A DNA stretch of 64,000 bases. Origin: Wenzhouxiangella sp. 15190. GTDB taxonomy: Bacteria; Pseudomonadota; Gammaproteobacteria; Xanthomonadales; Wenzhouxiangellaceae. The DNA is taken from the NCBI RefSeq assembly GCF_003417465.1, contig NZ_QVMV01000028.1:124001-188000 (forward strand), written 5' to 3'. This document shows, piece after piece, positions 25,301 to 36,521 of the stretch (its first letter is position 1; every line of letters begins with the position of its first letter). The notes beneath the pieces were generated by a model. That model had not been told where the DNA came from. It worked only from the letters and a program-made list of their open reading frames with translations, and did no database searches. The position numbers were made by a program, and so were the translations under genes.

Positions 25301-25857
25301 AGCTAGCCGACGCTGGTGCATTGAAGGGGCTGGCCGGGCATCGGCACCGTGCCCGCTGGGCCGCGCTCGGGGCGCGGCGCCAGGGGGACCTGCTGGCCGA
25401 TGCGGAAATCAGGGAACAACCGGTGCAGCTGTCCCTGCCGGACGCCCGGAGCGAGTTGCTCGACGACTACGCCAGCCTGGGGCTCAGCCTGGACCGGCAC
25501 CCGCTCAAACTGTTGCGCCCACGGCTGGGGCGACAGGCTCTCCGGGCAAATGAACTGCCGCTACAGGCCGACGGGCGTCGCATGTCGGCGGCCGGACTGG
25601 TCACGCACCGCCAGCGGCCCGGTACGGCCTCGGGCGTCGTCTTCCTGTCACTGGAAGACGAGACCGGCATCATCAACGTGGTGGTCTGGCCGAAGCTGCT
25701 CGAGCGCTATCGCCGCGAGGTCCTCGGCAGCCGCATCCTGCGCGTGCGCGGCAAGCTGCAGAATGTCGAAGGGGTATGCCACCTCGTGGCCGAACGGATC
25801 GACTGCCTGGATGCCTGGCTGGCCGAACTCGACAGCCACTCGCGGGACTTCTGTTGA
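22309..25857 (+). CDS. dnaE2: Error-prone DNA polymerase DnaE2 (ImuC) with three in-frame repeat insertions
   Basis: I place the start at TTG 22309 (ADPVTPTPEYAELHALSAF), which follows CGGAG and lies downstream of the LexA box; the reading frame stays open much further upstream into imuA. That gives about 1182 residues, against roughly 1020-1080 for the family. Domains: PHP (LHALSAFSF), polymerase palm with PDIDVDF (Asp431/433/435) and LKVDCLALGMLT, helix-hairpin-helix, and OB fold (GVVFLSLEDETGIINVVVW). Three segments do not belong to the family and are made of dispersed repeats: about residues 130-193, 602-658 and 895-951. The frame is intact through all three. It performs SOS-induced translesion synthesis with ImuA/ImuB. 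Confidence 0.93.
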   Translation: MADPVTPTPEYAELHALSAFSFRRSAAQPEALVRRAAECGYSTLAITDECSMAGVVRAHEAARECRIHLVVGSEFHLDDLHLVLLAPDRGAYAQICRLITRARRRAGKGEYRLDPEDLDEGLENVLAIWKPTRQVGKNPLDRVVPAEEPGPPMLDGSTAWRKASARCEVPDNRFAVSGTTERANQPTSKPANEVLAAWLKARFGNRLWLGASRLLAPGEREWFRKLDELGERHDIPRLACGDVRLTVRGDKPLLDVFTALRLGRPVADCGLALAASGEQHLRPREVLEKLYPAEWLAETLHLGARCRFSLDELNYHYPRELVPQPLSPIQHLRQLTLAGARKRYGDPVPDKVSALLSRELALIEDMGVEAFFLTVHDLVEFARSRGILCQGRGSAANSAVCYCLGVTEVDPSKQQLLFERFLSKERNEPPDIDVDFEHERREEVLQYVYEKYGRERAALAATVICYRPRSAMQDVGRALGFEPERINRLTASLAWWDRPGIWPERLRECGLDPDAAITKRFLELTNRLIGFPRHLSQHVGGMVISDTPLHELVPVENAAMADRTIIQWDKDDLESLGLLKVDCLALGMLTVIRKAMDLVNRDEQWNHGRHGRTRNNDDALQTTGSTCVNAVNDQSDSRYSSLPCIPCFPWFHDSKPLTLATIPREDARTYDMLCRGDAVGVFQVESRAQMAMLPRLKPRCFYDLVIEVAIVRPGPIQGDMVHPYLERRRDPGAVTYPSAELKSVLERTLGVPIFQEQVMQIAMVAAGFSPGEADQLRRAMAAWRRRGGLEPFRERLLTGMRERGYSDEFAERIYKQICGFGEYGFPESHAASFALLTYISSWLKCHHPAAFACALLNSQPMGFYAPAQIINDVKRHGVRVLPVDVRYSEWDCTLESKHQALKSKHQAPSTKLKSKHQAPSTKSQTNSKFECSNVRNKPTSQQANQRTSEPLIRLGLRMIKGFREDAAQRIVHTRGQYPFRDVDDLVERAGLDRRGLRKLADAGALKGLAGHRHRARWAALGARRQGDLLADAEIREQPVQLSLPDARSELLDDYASLGLSLDRHPLKLLRPRLGRQALRANELPLQADGRRMSAAGLVTHRQRPGTASGVVFLSLEDETGIINVVVWPKLLERYRREVLGSRILRVRGKLQNVEGVCHLVAERIDCLDAWLAELDSHSRDFC
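22700..22885. repeat. In-frame repeat insertion 1 in dnaE2
   Basis: Contains a 16-base hairpin (CGACACGACAAGTGGG / CCCACTTGATCGTGTCG, 22700-22738). Next is a palindromic element with ends GTCGTTCCGG (22735) and CCGGGACGAC (22838), inner arms CCGGGACCTC (22753) / GAGGTCCCGG (22810), and the hairpin AACCGCTTCGCGGTT. It ends with a GAACCAGCCAACCAGC tandem tract. It encodes residues of no DnaE2 homology between AIWK and LAAWLKARFG. Confidence 0.85.
24121..24263. repeat. In-frame repeat insertion 2 in dnaE2 (family A)
   Basis: Perfect 13-base terminal inverted repeats TGGAACCACGGAA (24121-24133) and TTCCGTGGTTCCA (24251-24263). They are extended inward by further ACACGGAA and TTCCGTG units. It interrupts DnaE2 between MDLV and LTLATIPREDA. 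Confidence 0.92.
24996..25158. repeat. In-frame repeat insertion 3 in dnaE2 (families B and F)
   Basis: Tandem CAAGCAC / CAAGCACCAAG units, then AACAAATTCGAAATTCGAA with repeated TTCGAATG, then GCGAACCA repeats. It looks like the left half of a family B element followed by the tract seen at the end of insertion 1. It encodes a Lys/Ser/Gln/Thr-rich loop between WDCTLE and IRLGLRMIKG. Confidence 0.9.
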
Positions 25858-25863
25858 AAACCT

Positions 25864-25978
25864 ATGGAACCACGGAAGACACGGAAATCACGGACAGGCT
25901 CGCGGTTTTCCGTTTCGGTCATTCGAACATTCGAATTTCGAATTTGTTTGTGATTTGGTGCTTGGAATTTCGAATTTA
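25864..25978. repeat. Chimeric repeat: family A left arm joined to family B right arm
   Basis: TGGAACCACGGAAGACACGG opens the segment, as in family A. After CACGGA it continues into TTTCGGTCATTCGAACATTC and GATTTGGTGCTTGG, the right arm of family B. It lies just after the dnaE2 stop; the rest of 25858-26037 shows no gene. Confidence 0.8.
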
Positions 25979-26037
25979 GTGCCGTCCGCCAGAGGCACCT
26001 CCCCCGGCGGACACACCAAACCTCACACGCAAGCCAA

Positions 26038-26478
26038 TCAGGTGATGATCGTCACCGGGCTCTTGGCATGGCGGCTGACCTTGTCGCTGACGCTGCCGAG
26101 CACCAGGCTCTTCATGCGCGACAGGCCGCGGCGGCCCATGATGACCATGACGCCCGGGTCATCCTCGGTGTAGCGCACGATCTCTTCGGCCGGATCACCG
26201 ATCGACGTTTCTTCCTCGAGGTCACCGGGAGCATCGTCGCCGAGTTCCTCGCGCGTCTTGTCGAAAGCACGCTGGGCAGCGGCCTGGGCAGCCTGGTCTA
26301 TGTCGTCGCGCGACATGCCGGCCATGCCGATGACTTCGACCGAAGCGGCCGGGAACACATAGAACAGACGCATCGGCACGTTCAGCGCCGAAGCCATGCT
26401 AGCGGCAAAGTGGGTGGCGCGATTGGCGTTTTCGGAGCCGTCGACCGGTACCAGAATCTCCTTGATTGGATGGTTCAT
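26038..26478 (-). CDS. Universal stress protein (UspA family)
   Basis: A 146-residue single-domain protein from ATG 26478, preceded by an AGGAGG-type site; a longer frame to 26511 is less likely. It begins KEILVPVDGSENANRA and ends with the nucleotide-binding signature MGRRGLSRMKSLVLGSVSDKV (GxxG-x9-GS), so it probably binds ATP. Such proteins accumulate under stress; the specific role is unknown. Confidence 0.92.
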   Translation of the reverse strand: MNHPIKEILVPVDGSENANRATHFAASMASALNVPMRLFYVFPAASVEVIGMAGMSRDDIDQAAQAAAQRAFDKTREELGDDAPGDLEEETSIGDPAEEIVRYTEDDPGVMVIMGRRGLSRMKSLVLGSVSDKVSRHAKSPVTIIT

Positions 26479-26528
26479 CGCTGATCCTCCTGCATTGCGT
26501 ATTGTTGTCAAAACCCGGGTTTATTGTG

Positions 26529-26553
26529 CAAGACAGGCTGTCGGCCTGTCTTG
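26529..26553 (-). terminator. Hairpin downstream of ligA
   Basis: A perfect 10-base stem, CAAGACAGGC / GCCTGTCTTG, with a TGTCG loop lies 17 bases beyond the ligA stop. No clear T-run follows on the leftward strand, so it could equally protect the mRNA 3' end. Confidence 0.5.
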
Positions 26554-26569
26554 ATTTGAAGCAAGTTGT

Positions 26570-29337
<2,768 letters not shown>

Positions 29338-29415
29338 GGTTTTTCGACCTTGAGCGTTGCAGTGCCCAGAGTGTAACCGAAGCGGCTTACCACACTTCCG
29401 ACCATACGAACCCCA

Positions 29416-32400
29416 TCAGGCCTGGGCAAGCGCCACGGCACGATCCAGGTCGACCGATACCAGCCGCGAAACACCGGGTTCACGCATGGTCACGCCCAGC
29501 ATCTGGTGGGCGATCTCCATGGTGACCTTGTTGTGCGTCACGACCAGGAACTGCACCTGCTCGGACATCTCGCGCAGCATGTCGGAGAAGCGGCCCACGT
29601 TGGCGTCATCGAGCGGCGCGTCGACTTCGTCGAGCAGGCAGAACGGCGCCGGATTGAGATTGAAGATCGAAAACACGAAGGCCACCGCGGTGAGGGCCTT
29701 TTCCCCGCCGGAGAGCAGGTGGATGCGGGCGATGCGCTTGCCCGGCGGGCGCGCCAGGATGGCGACTCCGGCCGACAGCCAGTCCTCGCCGACCATTTCG
29801 AGATGACCGTGGCCGCCGCCGAACAGCCGCGGGAACAGGGTTTCCATGTTCTTGTTGACCTGCTCGAAGGTCTCGCGGAATCGTGTGCGGGTATCGCGGT
29901 CGATGCGGCTGATCGCCTTCTCGAGCGTCTCGAGCGCCTCGAACAAATCGTTGTGCTGGCGATCGAGGTATTCCTTGCGTTCCGACTCGGTTTCGTATTC
30001 GTCGATGGCGGCCAGGTTGACCGGCTCGAGACGGCGGATCTTCTGTTCCAGTGATTCGAGTTCGTCCTGGTACTTTTCCGCTTCGGCACCCTCGGGTAAT
30101 TCGCCCAGCAGTTCGTCGAGTTCGGCGTCGAGTTCGGCGATACGCTCGGCGATCGTCTCGGCCTTGAGCTGGGTTTCCTTGAGCGCGAGCTGGCGGCTGG
30201 ACTGGTCGCCACGGATCTGATCGACGTCAGCGGCCGCCTTCTGGCGAATCTCGTCCTGTTCGCGCCACTTGGCTTCGAGTGATTCGAGCTTCGACCGGGC
30301 TTCACGCAGGCGTTCCTCGATCTTGAGGCGCTGGTCGAGGAATTCGTCGCGCTTTTTCTGCTGCTCGGCGACGGGCTCGTCGCCCTGGGCCAGCGCCTCG
30401 CTGAGTTCCAGGTAGCGCGACTGCAACTGTCCGACCTGGTTGTCCATGCGCTCGATCGACTGGCGCAATGACTCCAGGCCGGCCCGGCTGGATTCGACCT
30501 TGAGCGACAGTTCCTCGCGCTGCTTGCGCGACTCGGCCAGGCGCGCCCGCGCCTGCTGACGGGCCTCGTCGAGTTCACGGCGCTCACGCTGCAGCGGCTC
30601 GCGCCCGGCCTCGGCTTCCTGCATGCGCTCGAGGGCGGCTTCCATGTCACGCCGGGCCGCCGTTACCGCTTCGCTGTCCTCGGCCTGGCGCGCCTTGAGC
30701 GTCTCGACTTCCTCTACAGCGGCCTTGCGTTGGCGCTCGAGGTTCTCCAGCCGCGACTCCAGACTGCTGAGCTGGCCCTGCAGACGGGCATGCTCGCGCT
30801 GGCCGGCTTCGAGTTCGGAGCCTTCCTGCGAGAGTTCGGCTTCGAGGCGCTCGCGCTCTTCGCGCGAGTCGGTGAGTTGCGCCTCGATCCCGGCGATGCG
30901 CTCATCGTCGGTTTCGATCTGTTCGCCGAGTTCGCGGATTTCCTGTTCACGCTGCAACAGGCCGGAGTCGTCCGCGGCGCCGGCCGGCTGCCGCAGCCAG
31001 CCCGTGCCCAGCCACACGCCTTCGGGCGTGATGACCGATTCGTGGTCGGCCAGCTCGGCCAGCCTGCTCCGCGCCGTGGCCAGGTCGGAAACGCAGTGGA
31101 CGCGCGCGAGCACGGCCCCGAGTGCCCCGGCGCCGCCGACCTTCTCGGCCAGGGTGCCCGGCCTGGCCGACGTCTCGCTGCCATCGGCCATGCGCAGGCC
31201 GGCATCGGGCAGTTCATCGCCCAGATGGGCCTCGATACCGTCGACCCGAACCGCCTGCAGCCAGTCCTCGAGTACGGTCTCCACCGCGCGATTCCATTCC
31301 TGGTCGGCGATCTCGATTCGGTGCAGGACGCGGGCTTCGGCATCCAGGCCCTGCGTCTCCAGCCATTGGGCGATGCTCTCGTCATTGTCCTCGCCGCGAT
31401 TGAGCAGGCGCAGGGAGTCCATGCGGGTCTCGCGCTCGTGGCGCTCGGCCCGGGCGGCCTCGAGATCGTTGCGCAGCTGTTCGATACGGGAACGCAGTTC
31501 ATTCACGCGAGTGCGTTTTTGATCGATGGCCTCGCGCATCCCGGTGATTCGCTTTTCGCTGTCGGCAATCTGCTCCTCGAGCCTGGCCTTTTCCTCGCCC
31601 AGCCGATCGGCCGCGGCATCACCGCTTTGTTCATCGAGCACCTTGAGCCGCTCGGCCGCTCGGTTCATGCGGTCGTCGAGATGCTCGATACGCTGGCGCA
31701 GGAGCTCGGCCTCGTTGGAGGCATTGCCGGCGCCTTCCTGATGCGCCTGCCAGCGCTCCTGCCAGGACTCCAGCGCCTCGTCGATGCGTTCGACCTCGGA
31801 TTGTGCCTCCTTTTCTGCCTCGCGCGCGGACTCGAGTTCGGGATTGAGTCGCGCCAGCAGCTCGGAAGTCTCCTTCACCTGCGCCTTGTCCAGCACCAAG
31901 TGCTGCTTGAGCTCGTTGAGCTGGGACTCCGTCTCGCTGTATTCAGCCTGCTGGCGCTTGCGAATCTCGCGCTGGTGGTCGATGGCCTGCTCGATGCGGG
32001 CGATCTCGGCGGCGACTTCGTAGAGCTCGCCCTGCACATTCGACACCGCATCCCGGGCCTGGTGCTGGCTCTGCCTGAGCGTCTCGAGCTCTTTTTCCGC
32101 CGAGCGCTGCGTCGACAAGGCCGCCTGCAACTGGTTCTCGACTTCGCGCAAGGCCTTCTCCTCACCCTCGGAGCGCGCCTTCATCTCGCGCCAGCGCAGC
32201 GCCATCAAACGCGCCTCGTCGCCGCGGTAGCGTGCCTTGAGTTTCTTGTAGCGTTCGGCCGCGTTGGCCTGGCGCTTGAGCTTGTCGAGGTGCTTGGTCA
32301 CCTCTTCGCGCAGGTCGCTCAGGCGCTCGAGGTTCTCGCGGGTGTGCCGGATTCGGTTCTCGGTTTCGCGACGCCGTTCCTTGTACCGGGAGATACCGGC

Positions 32401-32901
32401 CGCCTCCTCGAGAAAGGCCCGCAACTCCTCGGGCCGGGCCTCGACGATCTGCGAAATCATGCCCTGCTCGATGATGGCGTAGCTGCGTGGCCCCAGGCCG
32501 GTGCCGAGAAAGAGGTTGGTGATGTCCTTCTTGCGGCACTTGGTGCCGTTGAGCCAGTAAATGGAGTGACCGTCGCGCGTGACCTGGCGCTTGACAGAAA
32601 TCTCGCTGTAGTCGGCGTACTCTCCGCCGGCCCGGCCGTCACTGTTGTCGAAGATCAGTTCCACCGTGGCGGTGGCCACCGGCTTGCGCGAGCTCGAACC
32701 GGAGAAGATCACGTCGCTCATCGATTCGCCGCGCAGCTGACGGGCCGAAGTCTCGCCCATCACCCAGCGCACGGCATCGATGACATTGGACTTGCCGCAG
32801 CCGTTCGGCCCGACAATGCCCATGAGGTTCGAGGGAAACTTGATCGTGGTCGGCTCCACAAAGGACTTGAAGCCGGAGAGTTTCATTGCGGTCAGTCGCA
32901 T
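29416..32901 (-). CDS. smc: Chromosome segregation ATPase SMC
   Basis: A 1161-residue protein from ATG 32901 ([18 protein letters not shown]). Walker A is [16 protein letters not shown]. Two long Glu/Arg/Leu coiled coils flank a hinge around residues 510-650. The C-terminal head has [18 protein letters not shown] and Walker [14 protein letters not shown]. It forms the condensin ring with ScpA/ScpB, encoded about 2 kb away. It is divergent from queF across about 65 bases. Confidence 0.96.
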   Translation of the reverse strand: MRLTAMKLSGFKSFVEPTTIKFPSNLMGIVGPNGCGKSNVIDAVRWVMGETSARQLRGESMSDVIFSGSSSRKPVATATVELIFDNSDGRAGGEYADYSEISVKRQVTRDGHSIYWLNGTKCRKKDITNLFLGTGLGPRSYAIIEQGMISQIVEARPEELRAFLEEAAGISRYKERRRETENRIRHTRENLERLSDLREEVTKHLDKLKRQANAAERYKKLKARYRGDEARLMALRWREMKARSEGEEKALREVENQLQAALSTQRSAEKELETLRQSQHQARDAVSNVQGELYEVAAEIARIEQAIDHQREIRKRQQAEYSETESQLNELKQHLVLDKAQVKETSELLARLNPELESAREAEKEAQSEVERIDEALESWQERWQAHQEGAGNASNEAELLRQRIEHLDDRMNRAAERLKVLDEQSGDAAADRLGEEKARLEEQIADSEKRITGMREAIDQKRTRVNELRSRIEQLRNDLEAARAERHERETRMDSLRLLNRGEDNDESIAQWLETQGLDAEARVLHRIEIADQEWNRAVETVLEDWLQAVRVDGIEAHLGDELPDAGLRMADGSETSARPGTLAEKVGGAGALGAVLARVHCVSDLATARSRLAELADHESVITPEGVWLGTGWLRQPAGAADDSGLLQREQEIRELGEQIETDDERIAGIEAQLTDSREERERLEAELSQEGSELEAGQREHARLQGQLSSLESRLENLERQRKAAVEEVETLKARQAEDSEAVTAARRDMEAALERMQEAEAGREPLQRERRELDEARQQARARLAESRKQREELSLKVESSRAGLESLRQSIERMDNQVGQLQSRYLELSEALAQGDEPVAEQQKKRDEFLDQRLKIEERLREARSKLESLEAKWREQDEIRQKAAADVDQIRGDQSSRQLALKETQLKAETIAERIAELDAELDELLGELPEGAEAEKYQDELESLEQKIRRLEPVNLAAIDEYETESERKEYLDRQHNDLFEALETLEKAISRIDRDTRTRFRETFEQVNKNMETLFPRLFGGGHGHLEMVGEDWLSAGVAILARPPGKRIARIHLLSGGEKALTAVAFVFSIFNLNPAPFCLLDEVDAPLDDANVGRFSDMLREMSEQVQFLVVTHNKVTMEIAHQMLGVTMREPGVSRLVSVDLDRAVALAQA

Positions 32902-32966
32902 CTGGACAGAGTATCGTTTCGAGTTGTTGTAATGTACGCGCAATCAACGCCAGGAAGCCGACCGAA

Positions 32967-33356
32967 ATGGCCATCGAACCCAGCAGAAATCTGGAAACGT
33001 TTCCCAACCCGCAGCCGGCGCGGGATTATACCATTCGGATTCGCATCCCCGAATTTACCTGCCTGTGCCCGAAGACCGGCCAGCCGGACTTTGCCGAGCT
33101 GCTGCTCGAGTACGTCCCCGAAGCCGAGTGCGTCGAACTCAAGGCGCTCAAGGGCTACGTCTGGAGCTTTCGCAACGAAGGCGCCTTCCACGAGGCCGTC
33201 ACCAATCGCATTCTCGCCGACCTGGTCGAAGCGGTCCAGCCGCGTTTCATGCGCCTGACGGCCGAGTTCAATGTACGCGGCGGCATTTACACCACGGTCG
33301 TGGCCGAACACCGCGTGGAAGGCTGGCAGGCGCCCGATCCAGTGGCACTACCGTAG
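32967..33356 (+). CDS. queF: NADPH-dependent 7-cyano-7-deazaguanine reductase QueF
   Basis: A 129-residue protein from ATG 32967, preceded by AGGAAG. It belongs to the short single-domain type. It has the catalytic cysteine segment [16 protein letters not shown] and the QueF signature [20 protein letters not shown]. It reduces preQ0 to preQ1 for queuosine in tRNA. No other queuosine gene is in the window. It is convergent with the parvulin gene. Confidence 0.95.
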   Translation: MAIEPSRNLETFPNPQPARDYTIRIRIPEFTCLCPKTGQPDFAELLLEYVPEAECVELKALKGYVWSFRNEGAFHEAVTNRILADLVEAVQPRFMRLTAEFNVRGGIYTTVVAEHRVEGWQAPDPVALP

Positions 33357-33417
33357 GACGGCAGCACCCGATGTCTCGAAGCTCAAAGTCTCACCGAATT
33401 CCAATCGGAGGCCCGGA

Positions 33418-34239
33418 TCAATCAACATCGTCCAAAGGCAACATCGGGGTGATCTCGGCCTGGTCGTAGAGCGAATCGGTCAGGGCCTCGCGGCGCTGCT
33501 GCAGCAGTGAGCGGGCAATGCCCTCCCGCACCTGCTCCAGCGCCGGCACCTGGAGGTCGCGCGTGTCGAGCACGCGAACCAGGTGCCAGCCACGACTGCT
33601 TTCCAGGGGTTGAGGCACGATTTCCCCGCTTTCGGTCTCGACCAGCCGGGCGGCAAAGTCCTCCGGCACCTGGCTGCGATCGATCCAGCCGGGTTCCTCG
33701 ACGGCCAGGCCGTCAGCTTGTGCCTCGGCACGCAGTTCGGAGTAGTCCATCTCATCGTCCTGCAGCCGCCTGATGGCCTGCAGCACTCGTGCCTGTTCCT
33801 CGTAGGCGATGGTCTCGATGCGGTACTGCGTGTCACCGGAGCGTTCCAGTTGCGCCTGGTAGACCTCACGGATGTCCTCATCGGTCACCGGCCGGGCGCG
33901 CTGTGCCCGGTTGATGTAGTGGCGATACATCGTCTGGATCTCGGACAGTCGCAGTTCGGCCTGAACCTCCGGATCCTCGGCCATACCCTCGGATCGGGCG
34001 GCGTTCGCCACGGCCTGCATCCGGATGAGCTCATCGAGGACTTCGCGCATTTGCTCGTGATCGGAGGCTTCGATATCGCGTACTTCCATGACCCGCTCGA
34101 GCATCGCCAGCGTGATCGGCCTGCCGTCAACCTCGACCAGCACCACGTTCTCGTCGTCGGACCCGGTGGGCTCTCCATCCTGTTGTTCACAGGCAAACAG
34201 GAAAATAACAACCAATAGAATCAGCAGTCTATAGCTCAT
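33418..34239 (-). CDS. Parvulin-type peptidyl-prolyl isomerase lipoprotein
   Basis: A 273-residue protein from ATG 34239 (MSYRLLILLVVIFLFAC, lipobox Cys17); an open frame to 34473 is only the shadow of bolA. A SurA/PrsA-like N-terminal region (VEVDGRPITLAMLERV) is followed by a parvulin domain (about residues 145-240, ELRAEAQADGLAVEEPGWI ... SSRGWHLVRVLDTRD). It probably acts as a periplasmic foldase on the outer membrane. It overlaps bolA by 11 bases in the operon yciI-bolA-ppiC-like. Confidence 0.88.
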   Translation of the reverse strand: MSYRLLILLVVIFLFACEQQDGEPTGSDDENVVLVEVDGRPITLAMLERVMEVRDIEASDHEQMREVLDELIRMQAVANAARSEGMAEDPEVQAELRLSEIQTMYRHYINRAQRARPVTDEDIREVYQAQLERSGDTQYRIETIAYEEQARVLQAIRRLQDDEMDYSELRAEAQADGLAVEEPGWIDRSQVPEDFAARLVETESGEIVPQPLESSRGWHLVRVLDTRDLQVPALEQVREGIARSLLQQRREALTDSLYDQAEITPMLPLDDVD

Positions 34240-34498
34240 TTTTCGAAACAGCCTCGATATTGAGAGCGTGGATATCGGTCTGCATGAGATCGCCGACCGC
34301 CGCATAGACCCGGCGGTGACGCGCCAGGCGCGGCAGGCCGGCGAACACATCGCTGACGATGCGAACCCGAAAGTGACCGCGTCCGTCTCGAGCGCCGGGA
34401 TGACCGACATGAAGATGGGACTCGTCCACGATCTCGATCTCGTCGGGATGAAGCTGCGCTTCCAGCCGCTCACGAATCATGGCCGCCCGATCGCTCAC
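34229..34498 (-). CDS. BolA family protein
   Basis: An 89-residue protein starting at GTG 34498, which overlaps the yciI stop as GTGA. The BolA signature is visible: IVDESHLHVGHPG, GHFRVRIVSDVFAGLPRLARHRRVYAAVGD. BolA proteins bind DNA and pair with monothiol glutaredoxins in iron-sulfur metabolism. The overlap and the family start decide the GTG start. Confidence 0.92.
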   Translation of the reverse strand: MSDRAAMIRERLEAQLHPDEIEIVDESHLHVGHPGARDGRGHFRVRIVSDVFAGLPRLARHRRVYAAVGDLMQTDIHALNIEAVSKNEL

Positions 34499-34794
34499 GG
34501 CAGCACCTGCTTGAAGGGGTGAACTTCCGTATCGACCCAGGCTCCGCAGTTGAGGTAGGGATCGGCACCGGCCCAATCGCGGGCTGCTTCAAGACTGTTG
34601 AACTCCGCCACGATGAGCGAGCCCGAAAAGCCGGCCGGTCCGGGGTCGGCCGCGTCGATCTTCGGCAAGGGCCCGGCCAGGACGAGACGGCCTTCGTCAA
34701 GCAGGGCATTGATGCGAGCCAGATGGGCCTCGCGCGCGCTGCCGCGCCGCTGCAGCCCGTCCTCGGCATCGCGGCCGACAATCATGTAAAGCAT
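34495..34794 (-). CDS. YciI family protein
   Basis: A 99-residue protein from ATG 34794, preceded by GGAGGAAAC. It has the YciI (ferredoxin-like, dimeric) pattern MLYMIVGRD, HLARINALLDEGRLVLAGPLP, GSLIVAEFNSLEAARDWAGADPY. The biochemical role of the family is poorly known. Translationally coupled to bolA. Confidence 0.92.
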   Translation of the reverse strand: MLYMIVGRDAEDGLQRRGSAREAHLARINALLDEGRLVLAGPLPKIDAADPGPAGFSGSLIVAEFNSLEAARDWAGADPYLNCGAWVDTEVHPFKQVLP

Positions 34795-34894
34795 GTTTCC
34801 TCCGGCAAGTGATCGCCTTCGCATTGTATCGGGATGTGCAATCTCATCATATCCGGGCCACCTTCATCGGCGTAAACCGCTAAACTGACACCCC

Positions 34895-35707
34895 ATGAGC
34901 GACACACCGGAATCCCGGGCCCGACAGGAAGAGATGCCCTTCGCCATCGTGCAGGGCGCTCCCGTGTTGAAACTGCCCGACGACCTCTACATTCCGCCCG
35001 ACGCGCTGGAAGTATTTCTCGAGGCGTTCGAGGGTCCGCTCGACCTGCTGCTGTACCTGATCCGGCGTCAGAATCTCGATATCCTCGATATTCCCATTGC
35101 CGAGATCACCCGACAGTACACCGGCTACATCGAGATGATGACGGAGATGCGGCTCGAGCTGGCCGCGGAATACCTGGTGATGGCCGCCATCCTGGCCGAA
35201 ATCAAGTCGCGCATGCTGCTGCCCCGCCCGCAGGTCGAAGAGGATGAGGAGGAAGACCCCCGTGCCGAACTCATCCGTCGCCTGCAGGAATACGAACGGT
35301 TCAAGCAGGCGGCCGAAGAACTCGACGAGCTGCCGCGCCTGGAACGCGACCTGGCCGTGGCGAGTGCCGAAGTGGAAGATCAGGGCCAGGTCAAGTTGCC
35401 GCCGGAAGTCGACCTGCGCGAAGTGCTGCTGGCACTCAAGGATGTCATGGCCCGGGCCGAAATATTCGCCCATCACCATGTGCAGGCCGAGCCGCTATCG
35501 GTGCGCGAACGCATGTCGCGCATCATCGACCTGGTCTCGAACAACCAGTACGTCGAGTTCGACGCCTGTTTCGATCTCGAGGAAGGCCGCAAGGGCGCCG
35601 TAGTGGCATTCCTGGCCATGCTGGAGTTGCTGCGCGAGCACCTGATCGACCTGGTCCAGCAGGAGCTGTTCGGCAGCATTTACGTGCGCTCCCCGTCTCA
35701 CGCCTGA
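34895..35707 (+). CDS. scpA: Segregation and condensation protein A
   Basis: A 270-residue kleisin: EVFLEAFEGPLDLLLYLIRRQNLDILDIPIAEITRQ near the N-terminus, LAAEYLVMAAILAEIKSRMLLP, and a C-terminal winged helix ending LVQQELFGSIYVR. It bridges the SMC heads. First gene of scpA-scpB-rluB; 16 bases separate it from scpB. Confidence 0.96.
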   Translation: MSDTPESRARQEEMPFAIVQGAPVLKLPDDLYIPPDALEVFLEAFEGPLDLLLYLIRRQNLDILDIPIAEITRQYTGYIEMMTEMRLELAAEYLVMAAILAEIKSRMLLPRPQVEEDEEEDPRAELIRRLQEYERFKQAAEELDELPRLERDLAVASAEVEDQGQVKLPPEVDLREVLLALKDVMARAEIFAHHHVQAEPLSVRERMSRIIDLVSNNQYVEFDACFDLEEGRKGAVVAFLAMLELLREHLIDLVQQELFGSIYVRSPSHA

Positions 35708-35723
35708 TTTCAAAGACGACCCG

Positions 35724-36521
35724 ATGGATATCGACTACCTCAAACGCATTGTCGAAGGCGCCCTGCTGGCCGCCGGCCAGCCGCTCAGCCTCAACCAGCT
35801 CAACAGCCTGTTCCCCGAAGGCGAACAACCCGGCCACGGCCCGTTGCGCGAGGCACTGGCCGCGCTCGACGCCGAACTGGAGGATCGCGCCGTCGAACTG
35901 CGACAGGTCGGCAGCGGCTACCGGATTCAGATCCGCACCGACCTGATGCCCTTCATTTCGCAGCTGTGGGTCGAAAAGCCGCCACGCTACTCGCGCGCCC
36001 TGCTCGAGACACTGGCAATCATTGCCTATCGCCAGCCGATCACGCGCGGCGAGATCGAACAGATACGCGGCGTTTCGGTCAGCTCCAACATCCTGCGTAC
36101 GCTGCAGGAACGCGACTGGATCCGGGTGGTCGGACACCGGGACGTACCGGGCCGGCCCGAGCTGATCGGTACCACCAAGGCGTTTCTCGACTACTTCAAT
36201 CTGAAGTCGCTCGACGAACTGCCGACGCTGGCCGAGATCAAGGATATCGACAACCTCGAACCCGAACTCGAACTTCAGAGTCCGGAATCCGACCCCGACT
36301 CGTCCAATGCACAGAAGGACGCCCATGAGCAAGTCGACGAGAAAGAAGACAACCAGCCGCAATTCGACGACGAAGAAGAGCGGGAAGCGGAGTACCCGAG
36401 TCAATCGAACGGGCGAGACGACGAGGCCGAAACATCGGTCGAAGAAGACGATGAACCGGCAACACAGTCGGAAGAAGGCCCGGGCGGAGAAGCCGAAGGC
36501 GAGCGGCGAAAAACTGACTGA
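35724..36521 (+). CDS. scpB: Segregation and condensation protein B, with long acidic tail
   Basis: A 265-residue protein. Residues 1-175 form the tandem winged-helix ScpB core (IVEGALLAAGQPLSLNQL, RALLETLAIIAYRQPITRGEIEQIRGV, PELIGTTKAFLDYFNLKSLDELP). The last 75 residues are a disordered Asp/Glu-rich tail. The tail DNA (36325-36521) is also read in another frame as the basic N-terminus of RluB. ScpB dimers stabilise the SMC-ScpA complex. Confidence 0.95.
   Translation: MDIDYLKRIVEGALLAAGQPLSLNQLNSLFPEGEQPGHGPLREALAALDAELEDRAVELRQVGSGYRIQIRTDLMPFISQLWVEKPPRYSRALLETLAIIAYRQPITRGEIEQIRGVSVSSNILRTLQERDWIRVVGHRDVPGRPELIGTTKAFLDYFNLKSLDELPTLAEIKDIDNLEPELELQSPESDPDSSNAQKDAHEQVDEKEDNQPQFDDEEEREAEYPSQSNGRDDEAETSVEEDDEPATQSEEGPGGEAEGERRKTD

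Noticed and set aside
30730-33258. An 842-codon open frame on the strand opposite smc
   Set aside because: It lies fully antisense to smc and covers only mirror images of Leu/Glu/Arg coiled-coil codons; the smc strand has Walker motifs and the family length. High GC makes stops rare.
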